From NCBI RefSeq assembly GCF_019218755.1, contig NZ_JAHUWZ010000001.1, positions 124,001 through 188,000 of the forward strand: DNA of 64,000 bases, written 5' to 3'. A model generated the notes under the pieces. The model saw nothing but the letters and a program-made list of their open reading frames with translations. It searched no databases and was not told the origin of the DNA. The position numbers were made by a program, and so were the translations under genes. This document shows, piece after piece, positions 10,795 through 19,787 of this stretch; the first letter of the stretch is position 1; the number at the start of each line of letters is the position of its first letter. This stretch comes from Acidovorax sp. sif1233 (GTDB lineage: Bacteria > Pseudomonadota > Gammaproteobacteria > Burkholderiales > Burkholderiaceae_C).

Positions 10795-11562
10795 ATGACA
10801 TTTCTGGCCATCGACGTCGGCAACACCCGTCTCAAATGGGCGTTGTACGACGCTCCCCGCCCCGGGGCTGCGCTGCTGGCGCATGGCGCCGAGTTTCTGG
10901 ATCACATCGACCGCCTGGCCGAGGGCAGCTGGGCGCCCTTGCCGCACCCCCAGCGCATGCTGGGGTGCGTGGTGGCGGGCGACGCCGTCAAGCGCCGGGT
11001 CGAGGAGCAGATGGAGATCTGGAACGTCGAGCCCTCGTGGGTGGTGTCGTCGGCGCAGGAGGCAGGCCTTGCCAACGGCTACGACCATCCCTCGCGCCTG
11101 GGCTCCGACCGGTGGGTCGCCATGGTCGGTGCGCGCCACCATGTGCTGCGCCAGGGCCCGGCGCGGCCGCTGGTGGTCGTCATGGTGGGCACGGCGGTCA
11201 CGGTGGAGTGCATCGACACCGAGGGCCGGTTCATGGGCGGGCTCATCCTGCCGGGCCACGGCATCATGCTGCGCGCGCTGGAGTCCGGGACCGCCGGGCT
11301 GCACGTGCCCACGGGCGAGGTGCGCATGTTTCCCACCAACACCAGCGATGCCCTCACCAGCGGCGGCACCTATGCGATCGCGGGGGCCGTGGAGCGCATG
11401 GTGCAGCACGTCATCCAGCACTGCGGCGAGGAGCCGGCGTGCCTGATGACCGGCGGCGCGGGCTGGAAGATGGCGCCCAGCATGACGCGCCCTTTCGAAC
11501 TGGTGGACAACCTGATCTTCGACGGCCTGCTGGAGATTGCCTTGCGCCGCTTTGCCGGCTGA
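10795..11562 (+). CDS. coaX: type III pantothenate kinase
   Basis: First step of coenzyme A synthesis: phosphorylates pantothenate, in an ASKHA-fold enzyme. The 255-residue protein begins [19 protein letters not shown] (phosphate-1 motif), has [18 protein letters not shown] (phosphate-2) and GGLILPG. These are the hallmarks of CoaX, which is insensitive to CoA feedback in known cases. No Shine-Dalgarno is apparent. A GATAAT box lies at 10782-10787, only 7 bp before the ATG, so a leaderless transcript is possible. It is divergent from kbp. Confidence 0.93.
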   Translation: MTFLAIDVGNTRLKWALYDAPRPGAALLAHGAEFLDHIDRLAEGSWAPLPHPQRMLGCVVAGDAVKRRVEEQMEIWNVEPSWVVSSAQEAGLANGYDHPSRLGSDRWVAMVGARHHVLRQGPARPLVVVMVGTAVTVECIDTEGRFMGGLILPGHGIMLRALESGTAGLHVPTGEVRMFPTNTSDALTSGGTYAIAGAVERMVQHVIQHCGEEPACLMTGGAGWKMAPSMTRPFELVDNLIFDGLLEIALRRFAG

Positions 11563-11661
11563 CCTGGAGCGCGGACTTCGCGGCCCGGCCGCATTCCGCG
11601 GCGCCACGGGCGGTCCTGGATTTTCAGGACGGGCGCGGCCAGGCCAGGGGGTGTTCCGAAT

Positions 11662-12435
11662 TCAATCTTCCAGTTCGGCGCGCGCCATCTCCACGTCCAG
11701 GCGCTCCATCGCATCGGCGGGTTCGCTGGCGGCGGCCTTTTCGTAGAACCCGGTGGCTTCCTTCATCTTCTTGTCGCCTTCGAGCATGACCAGGGCGTTG
11801 GCGTATTCGATCATGCAGATGGCCGAGCCGGGGTTGAGCTTGAGGGCCTCCTGGAACAGCTTGAGTCCGGTGTCCTTCTTCGCGCCGTAGGTCATGCCGC
11901 CAATCAGCGAGCCCACCTTGTCGATCACCTCGGCATGGAATGCGCCCAGCGCGATGCGTGCATCGGCGTGCTTGGGCGACAGCGCGATGGCCTTTTCCAG
12001 CGATTCCTTCACCTTGCCGCCCAGGCCCTGCGCCAGCGCCTTGGCCACGCTGATGCCCTGGCTGTAGCGGCCCAGGGCGTAGGCGTGCCAGTACCAGGCA
12101 TTGGCGTTGCCGGGCTCCGCCGCGGCCTGCGCCTCGGCGCGCTCCGCCACCTGGGTGAAGAGGTCGAGCCGGGTCTTTTCCCTTTGCTCCAGGTAGTTGG
12201 CGTAGATGGAGGCAGCCTTGTTGGCCACCGTGATGCCAGGGCCGCCAGCCGCCAGGCCGGCCGCCGCTGCCTTCTCGAAGTCGCCGTTGTGGAACATCGC
12301 CCAGGCTTCGAGCACCGCGGTGTCCTTGGGGCAGGGCTCGGCATCGCCGCTGTGCAGCCGGGCCCAGTGCTTCTTGACGCTCGCGGCGTCGAACGCATAG
12401 TCGCCTGCGTGGGGGAAGGGGGTCCATTTGGCCAT
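11662..12435 (-). CDS. TPR-repeat protein of unknown function
   Basis: A 257-residue alpha-helical protein without signal peptide or membrane segment. Helical pairs resembling tetratricopeptide repeats recur: AWAMFHNGDFEKAAAAG, LEKAIALSPKHADARIALGA and LFQEALKLNPGSAICMIEYA. I do not recognise a specific function, and TPR scaffolds usually mediate protein contacts. AGGAGA precedes the start on the minus strand. It lies 79 bp downstream of a TetR gene on the same strand and may be cotranscribed with it. Confidence 0.75.
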   Translation of the reverse strand: MAKWTPFPHAGDYAFDAASVKKHWARLHSGDAEPCPKDTAVLEAWAMFHNGDFEKAAAAGLAAGGPGITVANKAASIYANYLEQREKTRLDLFTQVAERAEAQAAAEPGNANAWYWHAYALGRYSQGISVAKALAQGLGGKVKESLEKAIALSPKHADARIALGAFHAEVIDKVGSLIGGMTYGAKKDTGLKLFQEALKLNPGSAICMIEYANALVMLEGDKKMKEATGFYEKAAASEPADAMERLDVEMARAELED

Positions 12436-12514
12436 GGTGTGTGTCTCCTGAAGTTCTTGTGGGAGGGGGGGTGCCCTGTCGTGCTGCCGTGAGGCGGGTG
12501 CTTGCTGCCTGCGC

Positions 12515-13177
12515 CTATCCCGGCGCAGCGGCGTAAGCGCCCACCAGCTCCAGCAGATGGGCCCGCTGGCTGCTTTCGAGGTAGGGCATGAGCAGGTTCA
12601 GCACATGGTGGGCGCCGCGCAGGAGCGCGGCCTGGGCGCTTTCAGGCTCCAGCGCGCGGCGCGGGTCGCGCACGTACTCGAAGCTCAGCCAGTAGGTCAG
12701 CACCACCACCATGCTGGTGGCGGTGGCTTCCAGCTCGCGCGAGTCGATGTGCAGGCTGTCCGCGCGGCCCATGCCATCGAGCATGGCGCGCACGGCCCGG
12801 GTCTTGTTCTTGAGGATGGCCTGGAAGTGGGTTTCCAGGCGCCGGTTCTTGGACAGCAGGTCGTTCAGGTCGCGGTACAGGAAGCGGTACTGCCAGATCA
12901 GCTCGAACAGCGTGTGCATGAAGAACCAGGCATCCTCCACATTGCGCACGCCGTCACTGGCCGTGAGGAGTTCGGTGAGCGAGCGTTCGTAGCGGTCGAA
13001 CAGCGCGTTGATCAGCTCATCCTTGGCGGGATAGTGGTAGTAGAGGTTGCCCGGGCTGATGCGCAGCTCGGCGGAAATCAGGGTGGTGGAGACGTTGGGT
13101 TCGCCGAACCGGTTGAACAGGTCCAGTGTCACTTCCAGAATGCGTTCTGCGGTGCGGCGTGGCGCTTTCTTCACCAT
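12515..13177 (-). CDS. TetR-family transcriptional regulator
   Basis: A 220-residue regulator: N-terminal HTH (residues 5-55, ending ...SPGNLYYHYPAKDELI) and an all-helical ligand domain. The reading frame extends upstream to 13267, but the ATG at 13177 starts the conserved basic arm MVKKAPRRTAERILE. The ligand is unknown. The phasin gene upstream on the same strand and the fatty acyl-CoA reductase beyond suggest a lipid or PHA context, but this is only inference. A GGTTA-CTC-TAACC palindrome lies 52-64 bp upstream of the start. Confidence 0.85.
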   Translation of the reverse strand: MVKKAPRRTAERILEVTLDLFNRFGEPNVSTTLISAELRISPGNLYYHYPAKDELINALFDRYERSLTELLTASDGVRNVEDAWFFMHTLFELIWQYRFLYRDLNDLLSKNRRLETHFQAILKNKTRAVRAMLDGMGRADSLHIDSRELEATATSMVVVLTYWLSFEYVRDPRRALEPESAQAALLRGAHHVLNLLMPYLESSQRAHLLELVGAYAAAPG

Positions 13178-13228
13178 GTGTGCGGGCCCCTTCGCGTCGT
13201 TTTGCGTCGTTGTTTCGATGTCTCTGGT

Positions 13229-13241
13229 GGTTACTCTAACC
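13229..13241. promoter_or_regulatory. palindrome GGTTACTCTAACC, candidate TetR operator
   Basis: Five-base perfect arms with a 3-bp spacer, placed between the TetR start codon (13177) and the upstream terminator. Autoregulation by the adjacent TetR gene would be typical. Nothing else in the spacer looks like an operator. Confidence 0.35.
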
Positions 13242-13336
13242 GACACAGAAATGCTGCACTGCGGCATCGCGCCTGCATATCAGCGCCGCTGCGTCCCTGC
13301 CGTGGGCGGCCTGGCGCGAGGGAGTGGGCTCCGGCC

Positions 13337-13380
13337 AAAAAAAGCGGCCAACACGCTCTCGCGCGTTGGCCGCTTTTTTT
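13337..13380 (-). terminator. bidirectional-looking terminator after the phasin gene
   Basis: A long stem GCGGCCAACACGC / GCGCGTTGGCCGC flanked by seven A (13337-13343) on one side and seven T (13374-13380) on the other. It lies just beyond the phasin stop on the minus strand and insulates the TetR gene from the phasin transcript. Confidence 0.88.
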
Positions 13381-13425
13381 CAGGGGCGGCACGGTGGTGT
13401 TGCCTGCCGCCTGCCTGATGTGCAA

Positions 13426-14028
13426 TCAGCTGCCCGATGGGGTGTTGGCGCCGGTGTCGGCTGCCGCGCGTGCGGCAGGCTTCTTGGCGGCGGCCTTCTT
13501 GGCCGGAGCGGCCTTGGCGGCGGGCTTTGCAGCCGCCTTGGCAGGGGCCGCCTTTTTCGCGGGGGCCTTCTTGGCCGGGGCCTTGGCGGCGGGCTTTGCG
13601 GCAGCTGCGGCCTTGGCGGGGGCTGCCTTGCCGCCCTTGGCCAGTGCATCCACGCGGGCGCTCAGTGCCTGCAGGTCGCGGGCCGATGGCACGCCCAGCT
13701 TGGACAGGGCCTTGGCGACGCGGTCTTCAAAGATGTTCTCGAGCTTGTCCCACTGGCCCTGGGCCTTGGAGCCGATGTCGCTGGCCATGGTGGTCACGCG
13801 GCTGGTGGCCTCGGTGATCTTTTCCTCGGCCACGGCCTGGGTCTTGCGCTGGATGGTCAGGCCTTCCTTGACCAGGGCTTCGAACACCCGGCCGCCTTCT
13901 TCCTGCGCCTTGGAGAAGGCGCCCAGGCCCGCCAGCCAGATCTGCTGGGCGGAGTCCTTGACGGTGCTGGACAGTTGGGCGTTGCTCTTTTTCTTGTCGG
14001 CGCTGAGTTTCTGCAGTTTCTTGACCAT
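13426..14028 (-). CDS. phasin-family PHA granule protein with lysine/alanine-rich tail
   Basis: A 200-residue protein of the PHA granule-associated family (PhaI/PhaF type). The N-terminal 125 residues form an amphipathic, coiled phasin domain (SAQQIWLAGLGAFSKAQEEG is the family signature). The C-terminal 75 residues are low-complexity repeats of KPAAKAPAKK type, histone H1-like, able to bind DNA. Such proteins coat polyhydroxyalkanoate granules and link them to the nucleoid. GGAGGCCCC precedes the start. A terminator follows. Confidence 0.88.
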   Translation of the reverse strand: MVKKLQKLSADKKKSNAQLSSTVKDSAQQIWLAGLGAFSKAQEEGGRVFEALVKEGLTIQRKTQAVAEEKITEATSRVTTMASDIGSKAQGQWDKLENIFEDRVAKALSKLGVPSARDLQALSARVDALAKGGKAAPAKAAAAAKPAAKAPAKKAPAKKAAPAKAAAKPAAKAAPAKKAAAKKPAARAAADTGANTPSGS

Positions 14029-14255
14029 GGGGCCTCCGTTGTGCGGTTGGGTGGGTTTGCCAGGGCGGATTGCCTCTGACGCATGGCCGCACTGTACGCC
14101 GCGCGGCGCGCAAGGTGTAGGCGCGCGCTCCTAAAAATGTAGAGCGTGCCGTCTAGCCCGCGCCGGGCTGCGGGCCCTAGGATCGGCGCGGGTTTCTGCT
14201 GAATCGGTGCGCGCAGGCCTTGGGCAAGAATGAAGCTATCTCACAGGAGTTTTCC

Positions 14256-16244
14256 ATGCAGTATTTCGTGACGGGGGCAACGGGTTTCATTGGCAAGCGG
14301 CTGGTCAAGAAGCTGCTGGAGCGCAAGGGCGCGGTGGTGCATTTCCTGCTCCGCAAGGAAAGCGCGGACAAGGTGGCCGACCTGCGCAGCTTCTGGGGCG
14401 TGGGTGCCACGCGCGCCATTCCCGTGTTTGGCGACCTCACCGCGAAGAAGCTGGGTGTGGCTGCGGAAGACGTCAAGAAGCTCAAGGGGCAGATCGACCA
14501 CTTCTACCACCTGGCCGCCGTGTATGACCTCTCCGCCGACGAGGAAACCCAGGTCGCCGTGAACATCGAGGGCACGCGCAACACGGTCGATCTGGCCAAG
14601 GCCATCGATGCCGGGCACTTCCACCACGTCTCGTCCATCGCTGCCGCGGGCCTGTATGAAGGCGTGTTCCGCGAGGACATGTTCGAGGAGGCCGAGGGCC
14701 TGGACCACCCGTACTTCCAGACCAAGCACGAGAGCGAGAAGATTGTGCGCCAGGACTGCAAGGTGCCCTGGACGGTGTACCGCCCCGCCATGGTGGTGGG
14801 CGACAGCACGACCGGCGAGATGGACAAGATCGACGGCCCCTACTACTTCTTCAAGCTCATCCAGCGCCTGCGCCAGCTGCTGCCGCCCTGGATGCCCACC
14901 GTGGGCCTGGAGGGCGGGCGCGTGAACATCGTGCCGGTGGACTTCGTGGTGAACGCGCTCAACGTCATCAGCCACCAGAAGGACATCGGCAAGAAGTGCT
15001 TCCATCTGGTGGACCCGGTCGGCTACCGCGTGGGCGATGTGCTCGACATCTTCAGCCGCGCCGCGCATGCGCCGCGCATGAACCTGTTCGTCAACGCCGC
15101 GCTGCTCGGCTTCATCCCCAAGAGCATCAAGAAAAGCCTGATGGCCCTGGCGCCCGTGCGCCGCGTGCGCAATGCCGTCATGAAGGACCTGGGCCTGCCC
15201 GAGGACATGCTCACCTTCGTGAACTACCCCACGCGCTTTGACTGCCGCGAAACGCTGGCGGCGCTCAAGGGCTCGGGCGTGACCTGCCCCAACCTCAAGG
15301 ACTACGCCTGGCGCCTGTGGGACTACTGGGAGCGCAATCTTGATCCCGAGCTGTTCATCGACCGCACGCTCAAGGGCACGGTGGCGGGCAAGGTCGTGCT
15401 GATCACCGGGGGGTCTTCGGGCATCGGCCTGGCGGCGGCGCACAAGTTCGCCGAGGCGGGTGCGACCACCATCATTTGCGGGCGTGACCAGGACAAGCTC
15501 GACGAGGCGTGCGCGGAGGCCAAGGCCAAGGGCTACGCCTTCATCGCGTATTCGGCCGACATCGCCGACATGGCCGATTGCGACCGCTTCGTGCAACTGC
15601 TGATCGACAACCACGGCGGCGTGGACTTCCTGATCAACAACGCGGGCCGCTCCATCCGCCGTGCCATCGAGTCGAGCTACGACCGCTTCCACGACTACGA
15701 GCGCACCATGCAGCTCAACTACTTCGGCTGCCTGCGCGTGACCATGGGCTTTCTGCCCGGCATGGTGGCCAAGCGCAAGGGCCATGTGGTCAACATCAGC
15801 TCCATCGGCGTGCTGACCAACGCGCCGCGCTTTTCGGCCTATGTGGCCAGCAAGGCGGCGCTGGATGCCTGGACACGCTGCGCATCGAGCGAGTTCGCCG
15901 ACCAGGGCATCACCTTCACCACCATCAACATGCCGCTGGTGCGCACGCCCATGATCGCGCCCACCAAGATCTACAACAACGTGCCCACGCTGAGCCCCGA
16001 GGAGGCGGCCGACATGATCGCCCAGGCCTGCATCTTCAAGCCGGTGCGCATCGCCACGCGCCTGGGCATCACCGGCCAGCTGCTGCATGCGCTGGTGCCC
16101 CGCGTGGCGCAGATCACGATGAACACCAGCTTTCGCATGTTCCCGGATTCCACTGCCGCCGCCAAGGGTGACAAGGGCGCCAAGCCGCAGCTGTCGGCCG
16201 AGGCGGTGGCGCTGCAGCAGATGATGCGCGGCATCCACTTCTGA
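14256..16244 (+). CDS. alcohol-forming fatty acyl-CoA reductase, two-domain (Maqu_2220-like)
   Basis: A 662-residue fusion. The N-terminal extended-SDR reductase domain has TGATGFIG at residues 6-13 and Y153xxxK157. The C-terminal classical SDR domain has TGGSSGIG near 384, NNAG, Ser515 in NISSIG and Y529xxxK533. Size, order and many blocks (KHESEK, GPYYFF, NIVPVDFVV, SIGVLTNAPRFSAY) match the Marinobacter fatty acyl-CoA/ACP reductase that makes fatty alcohols in two NADPH steps. CAGGAG marks the ATG at 14256. It stands alone, divergent from the phasin gene. Wax-ester or ether-lipid use is inferred, not shown. Confidence 0.85.
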   Translation: MQYFVTGATGFIGKRLVKKLLERKGAVVHFLLRKESADKVADLRSFWGVGATRAIPVFGDLTAKKLGVAAEDVKKLKGQIDHFYHLAAVYDLSADEETQVAVNIEGTRNTVDLAKAIDAGHFHHVSSIAAAGLYEGVFREDMFEEAEGLDHPYFQTKHESEKIVRQDCKVPWTVYRPAMVVGDSTTGEMDKIDGPYYFFKLIQRLRQLLPPWMPTVGLEGGRVNIVPVDFVVNALNVISHQKDIGKKCFHLVDPVGYRVGDVLDIFSRAAHAPRMNLFVNAALLGFIPKSIKKSLMALAPVRRVRNAVMKDLGLPEDMLTFVNYPTRFDCRETLAALKGSGVTCPNLKDYAWRLWDYWERNLDPELFIDRTLKGTVAGKVVLITGGSSGIGLAAAHKFAEAGATTIICGRDQDKLDEACAEAKAKGYAFIAYSADIADMADCDRFVQLLIDNHGGVDFLINNAGRSIRRAIESSYDRFHDYERTMQLNYFGCLRVTMGFLPGMVAKRKGHVVNISSIGVLTNAPRFSAYVASKAALDAWTRCASSEFADQGITFTTINMPLVRTPMIAPTKIYNNVPTLSPEEAADMIAQACIFKPVRIATRLGITGQLLHALVPRVAQITMNTSFRMFPDSTAAAKGDKGAKPQLSAEAVALQQMMRGIHF

Positions 16245-16285
16245 TGACCGTCCGGCCCGCGCAGATGCCCATGCGTTGAACTCTG

Positions 16286-16315
16286 TTACCTGGTGGCCGG
16301 GCAGGGTGGGATAAT
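16286..16315 (+). promoter_or_regulatory. candidate promoter of the rml operon
   Basis: TTACCT (16286-16291) and GATAAT (16310-16315) are spaced by 18 bp, with the rmlB start 41 bp further on. The match is moderate. It is the best sigma-70-type pair in the 111-bp gap before rmlB. Confidence 0.4.
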
Positions 16316-16355
16316 CGCGGGTTCTGCCGAGCTGGCATTTCACACAGCCCTCCCT

Positions 16356-17450
16356 ATGATTCTGGTTACTGGCGGCGCGGGTTTCATTGGCGCCAACTTC
16401 GTTCTTGACTGGCTTGCTGTCTCCAGCGAGCCCGTGGTCAACCTCGACAAGCTCACCTACGCTGGCAATCTGCACAACCTGGACAGTGTTCAGGGTGATG
16501 CGCGCCACATCTTCGTGCAGGGCGATATCGGCGACACCGCCCTGGTGGCCCGCCTGCTGGCCGAACACAAGCCCCGCGCCGTGGTCAATTTCGCGGCCGA
16601 GTCGCATGTGGACCGCTCCATCCACGGGCCGGAAGACTTCATCCAGACCAACATCGTGGGATCGTTCCGCCTGCTGGAGGCCGTGCGCGCCCACTGGAGC
16701 GCGCTGCCCGAGGGCGAGCGCGCGGCTTTCCGCTTCCTGCATGTGTCCACCGACGAGGTGTACGGATCGCTGGCCCCCACCGACCCGGCCTTCGCCGAGA
16801 CACGCGGCTTCGAGCCCAACAGCCCCTACAGCGCCAGCAAGGCCGCCAGCGACCACCTGGTGCGCGCCTGGCACCACACCTACGGCCTGCCGGTGCTCAC
16901 CACCAACTGCAGCAACAACTACGGTCCCTATCACTTCCCCGAGAAGCTGATCCCGCTGATGATCGTGAACGCCCTGGCGGGCAAGAACCTGCCCGTGTAT
17001 GGCGACGGCATGCAGGTGCGCGACTGGCTGTACGTGAAGGACCACTGCAGCGCCATCCGCCGCGTGCTCGAAGCCGGCGCCCCCGGCGAGACCTACAACG
17101 TGGGCGGCTGGAACGAGAAACCCAACATCGAGATCGTGAACATGGTGTGTGCGCTGCTCGACGAGCTGCGCCCCCGTGCCGACGGCCAGAGCTACCGCTC
17201 CCAGATCACCTATGTGAAGGACCGCCCCGGCCACGACCGCCGCTACGCGATCGACGCGCGCAAGATCGAGCGCGAGCTGGGCTGGAAGCCTGCCGAAACC
17301 TTCGACACCGGCATCCGCAAGACGGTGCAGTGGTACCTGGAGCATGCCGACTGGGTGGCCAGCGTGCAGACCGGTGCCTACCGCGACTGGGTGCAGACCC
17401 AGTACGCGCAGGAGGCACCAGCCGCTGCCGTCGCGGACGCCAGCGCATGA
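16356..17450 (+). CDS. rmlB: dTDP-glucose 4,6-dehydratase
   Basis: Second step of dTDP-L-rhamnose synthesis: converts dTDP-glucose to dTDP-4-keto-6-deoxyglucose. The 364-residue extended SDR has TGGAGFIG at residues 5-12, STDEVYG and the catalytic Y158xxxK162 (YSASK). The conserved [13 protein letters not shown] block follows. ATG at 16356 is the family start. Its stop overlaps the rmlD start (ATGA), so the rml genes are translationally coupled. Confidence 0.97.
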   Translation: MILVTGGAGFIGANFVLDWLAVSSEPVVNLDKLTYAGNLHNLDSVQGDARHIFVQGDIGDTALVARLLAEHKPRAVVNFAAESHVDRSIHGPEDFIQTNIVGSFRLLEAVRAHWSALPEGERAAFRFLHVSTDEVYGSLAPTDPAFAETRGFEPNSPYSASKAASDHLVRAWHHTYGLPVLTTNCSNNYGPYHFPEKLIPLMIVNALAGKNLPVYGDGMQVRDWLYVKDHCSAIRRVLEAGAPGETYNVGGWNEKPNIEIVNMVCALLDELRPRADGQSYRSQITYVKDRPGHDRRYAIDARKIERELGWKPAETFDTGIRKTVQWYLEHADWVASVQTGAYRDWVQTQYAQEAPAAAVADASA

Positions 17451-18337
17451 ACATCCTGCTCTTTGGCAAGGGCGGCCAGGTCGGGTGGGAGCTGCAGCGC
17501 AGCCTGTCCTTGCTGGGCACGGTGACGGCCCTGGACCATGACAGCACCGACCACTGCGGCGACTTTGCCAACCCGGCGGGGGTGGTCGACACGGTGCGCG
17601 CCCTGCGCCCCGACGTCATCGTCAATGCCGCGGCCCATACCGCCGTGGACAGGGCCGAGAGCGAGGCCGACTTTGCGCGCACGCTCAATGCCACCACTCC
17701 CGGCGCCATCGCGCAGGAGGCTGCGCGGCTGGGCGCCTGGCTGGTGCACTACAGCACCGACTATGTGTTCGACGGCAGCGGCCGCCGCCCCTGGGTGGAG
17801 ACCGATGCGCCTGCCCCGTTGAGCGTCTACGGCCGCACCAAGCTCGAAGGCGAGCAGCTGATCGCAGAGGCCGGTGCCAAGCACCTGATCCTGCGCACCA
17901 GCTGGGTCTACGCCGCGCGCGGCGGCAACTTCGCCAAGACCATGCTGCGCCTGGCCCAGGAGCGCGATCGCCTGACCGTCATCGATGACCAGTGGGGAGC
18001 CCCCACCGGCGCGGACCTGCTGGCGGATGTGACCGCCCATGCACTGCGCCACCTGCAGCAGCGCCCGCAGGACGCCGGGCTCTACCACTGCGTGGCGGCC
18101 GGCGAGACGAACTGGAACGAATACGCAAAATACGTTCTTGCGCAAGCACAGCTTGTACAACCTGCTATTGAAATAAAAGCAAAAGAAGTGGCACCAGTTC
18201 CGACAAGCGCATTCCCCACCCCTGCGGTGCGCCCGCACAACTCGCGCTTGAACACCGGCAAGCTGCAGGCCGCCTTTGGCTTGCAGATGCCGCCTTGGCA
18301 GTCTGGCGTGGCGCGCATGCTGGCTGAAACTCTCTGA
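17447..18337 (+). CDS. rmlD: dTDP-4-dehydrorhamnose reductase
   Basis: Last step of the pathway, NADPH reduction to dTDP-L-rhamnose. The 296-residue SDR begins [18 protein letters not shown], with STDYVFDG and YGRTKLEGE (YxxxK). It overlaps rmlB by 4 bp. A stretch at about 18121-18210 is distinctly AT-richer than its surroundings and encodes a segment with [14 protein letters not shown]. It remains in frame and falls in the family's variable region before the conserved PxxSxxNT end. Confidence 0.96.
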   Translation: MNILLFGKGGQVGWELQRSLSLLGTVTALDHDSTDHCGDFANPAGVVDTVRALRPDVIVNAAAHTAVDRAESEADFARTLNATTPGAIAQEAARLGAWLVHYSTDYVFDGSGRRPWVETDAPAPLSVYGRTKLEGEQLIAEAGAKHLILRTSWVYAARGGNFAKTMLRLAQERDRLTVIDDQWGAPTGADLLADVTAHALRHLQQRPQDAGLYHCVAAGETNWNEYAKYVLAQAQLVQPAIEIKAKEVAPVPTSAFPTPAVRPHNSRLNTGKLQAAFGLQMPPWQSGVARMLAETL

Positions 18338-18350
18338 ACGGCACCTGACC

Positions 18351-19235
18351 ATGACGCAACGCAAAGGCATCATCCTCGCCGGAGGCTCTGGCACTCGGCT
18401 GCACCCGGCCACCCTGGCCATCAGCAAGCAACTGCTGCCGGTCTACGACAAGCCCATGATCTACTACCCGCTGAGCACGCTGATGCTCGCGGGCATCCGT
18501 GACATCCTGGTCATCAGCACGCCGCAGGACACCCCGCGCTTCGAGCAACTGCTGGGCGATGGCAGCCAGTGGGGGCTGAACCTGCAATATGCCGTGCAGC
18601 CCAGCCCGGATGGCCTGGCCCAGGCCTTCATCATCGGTGAAGCATTCCTGGACGGCGCGCCCAGTGCCCTGGTGCTGGGGGACAACATCTTCTACGGCCA
18701 TGATTTCCATGAGCTGCTCGGCAATGCACAGCAGCGCACGGTGGGTGCCAGCGTGTTTGCCTACCATGTGCACGACCCGGAACGCTATGGCGTGGCTGAA
18801 TTCGACGCGCAGGGCAAGGTGCTGTCCCTGGAGGAAAAGCCCGCCCAGCCCAAGAGCAGCTATGCCGTCACCGGCCTGTACTTCTATGACAGCCAGGTGG
18901 CACAGATGGCCAAGAGCCTCAAGCCGTCGCCACGGGGTGAACTTGAAATCACCGACCTGAACCGCCTGTACCTGGACCAGGGCCAGCTGAATGTCGAGAT
19001 CATGGGCCGTGGCTACGCCTGGCTGGACACGGGCACCCACGAGAGCCTGCTGGAGGCCAGCCAGTTCATTGCCACGCTGGAGCACCGCCAGGGCCTCAAG
19101 ATCGCGTGCCCTGAAGAAATCGCCTGGCGCTCGAACTGGATCGACAGTGCCCAGCTCGAGCGCCTGGCCCAGCCTCTGTCCAAGAACGGTTACGGCCAGT
19201 ACCTTCAGCGCCTGCTGAACGACAAAGTTTATTGA
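18351..19235 (+). CDS. rmlA: glucose-1-phosphate thymidylyltransferase
   Basis: First step: dTTP plus glucose-1-phosphate gives dTDP-glucose. The 294-residue nucleotidyltransferase begins with the signature [14 protein letters not shown] (residues 6-19), followed by [18 protein letters not shown] and the LGDNIFYG metal and product site. The length is standard. It lies 13 bp after rmlD and 6 bp before rmlC, in one operon. dTDP-rhamnose typically inhibits this enzyme allosterically. Confidence 0.97.
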   Translation: MTQRKGIILAGGSGTRLHPATLAISKQLLPVYDKPMIYYPLSTLMLAGIRDILVISTPQDTPRFEQLLGDGSQWGLNLQYAVQPSPDGLAQAFIIGEAFLDGAPSALVLGDNIFYGHDFHELLGNAQQRTVGASVFAYHVHDPERYGVAEFDAQGKVLSLEEKPAQPKSSYAVTGLYFYDSQVAQMAKSLKPSPRGELEITDLNRLYLDQGQLNVEIMGRGYAWLDTGTHESLLEASQFIATLEHRQGLKIACPEEIAWRSNWIDSAQLERLAQPLSKNGYGQYLQRLLNDKVY

Positions 19236-19241
19236 ACCGCC

Positions 19242-19787
19242 ATGCATTCCATCCGCCAATCCATCCCTGATGTCGTACTGATCGAGCCCAAGGTGTTCGG
19301 CGACAGCCGGGGGTTCTTCTACGAGAGCTTCAACCAGCAGGCCTTCCAGGAGGCTACCGGCGTCCAGTGCGACTTCGTGCAGGACAACCACAGCCGAAGC
19401 AGCCAGGGCGTGCTGCGTGGCCTGCACTACCAGCTGCCTCCCAGGGCCCAGGGCAAGCTGGTGCGGGTGGTGCGGGGCGCGGCGTTTGATGTCGCCGTTG
19501 ACATCCGCAAGGGATCGCCCACCTTTGGCCAGTGGGTCGGAGCGCTGCTGACGGAAGACAACCACCGGCAGCTCTGGGTGCCGCCGGGGCTTGCCCATGG
19601 TTTCCTGGTGGTGTCCGAATCGGCTGATTTCCTCTACAAGACCACCGATTACTACAGCCCTGAGCACGAACGCTGCATCCGCTGGGACGATCCACAGCTG
19701 GCCATCGCCTGGCCTGCCGTCGATGCCGCCATCCAGCTGTCCGCGAAGGACCAGGCGGGACGCTGGTTCGCCGAGGCGGACCTTTGA
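19242..19787 (+). CDS. rmlC: dTDP-4-dehydrorhamnose 3,5-epimerase
   Basis: Third step: double epimerisation at C3 and C5. The 181-residue cupin has GDSRGFFYESF, the catalytic His in QDNHSRSSQGVLRGLHYQ and WVPPGLAHGF. All are family hallmarks. It closes the rml set in the order B-D-A-C. Its TGA overlaps the TTG start of the next glycosyltransferase. Confidence 0.97.
   Translation: MHSIRQSIPDVVLIEPKVFGDSRGFFYESFNQQAFQEATGVQCDFVQDNHSRSSQGVLRGLHYQLPPRAQGKLVRVVRGAAFDVAVDIRKGSPTFGQWVGALLTEDNHRQLWVPPGLAHGFLVVSESADFLYKTTDYYSPEHERCIRWDDPQLAIAWPAVDAAIQLSAKDQAGRWFAEADL

Noticed and set aside
13426..13640. Lysine/alanine-rich repeats in the phasin tail considered as a tandem repeat array
   Set aside because: This low-complexity tail is a normal feature of PhaF/PhaI-type granule proteins.
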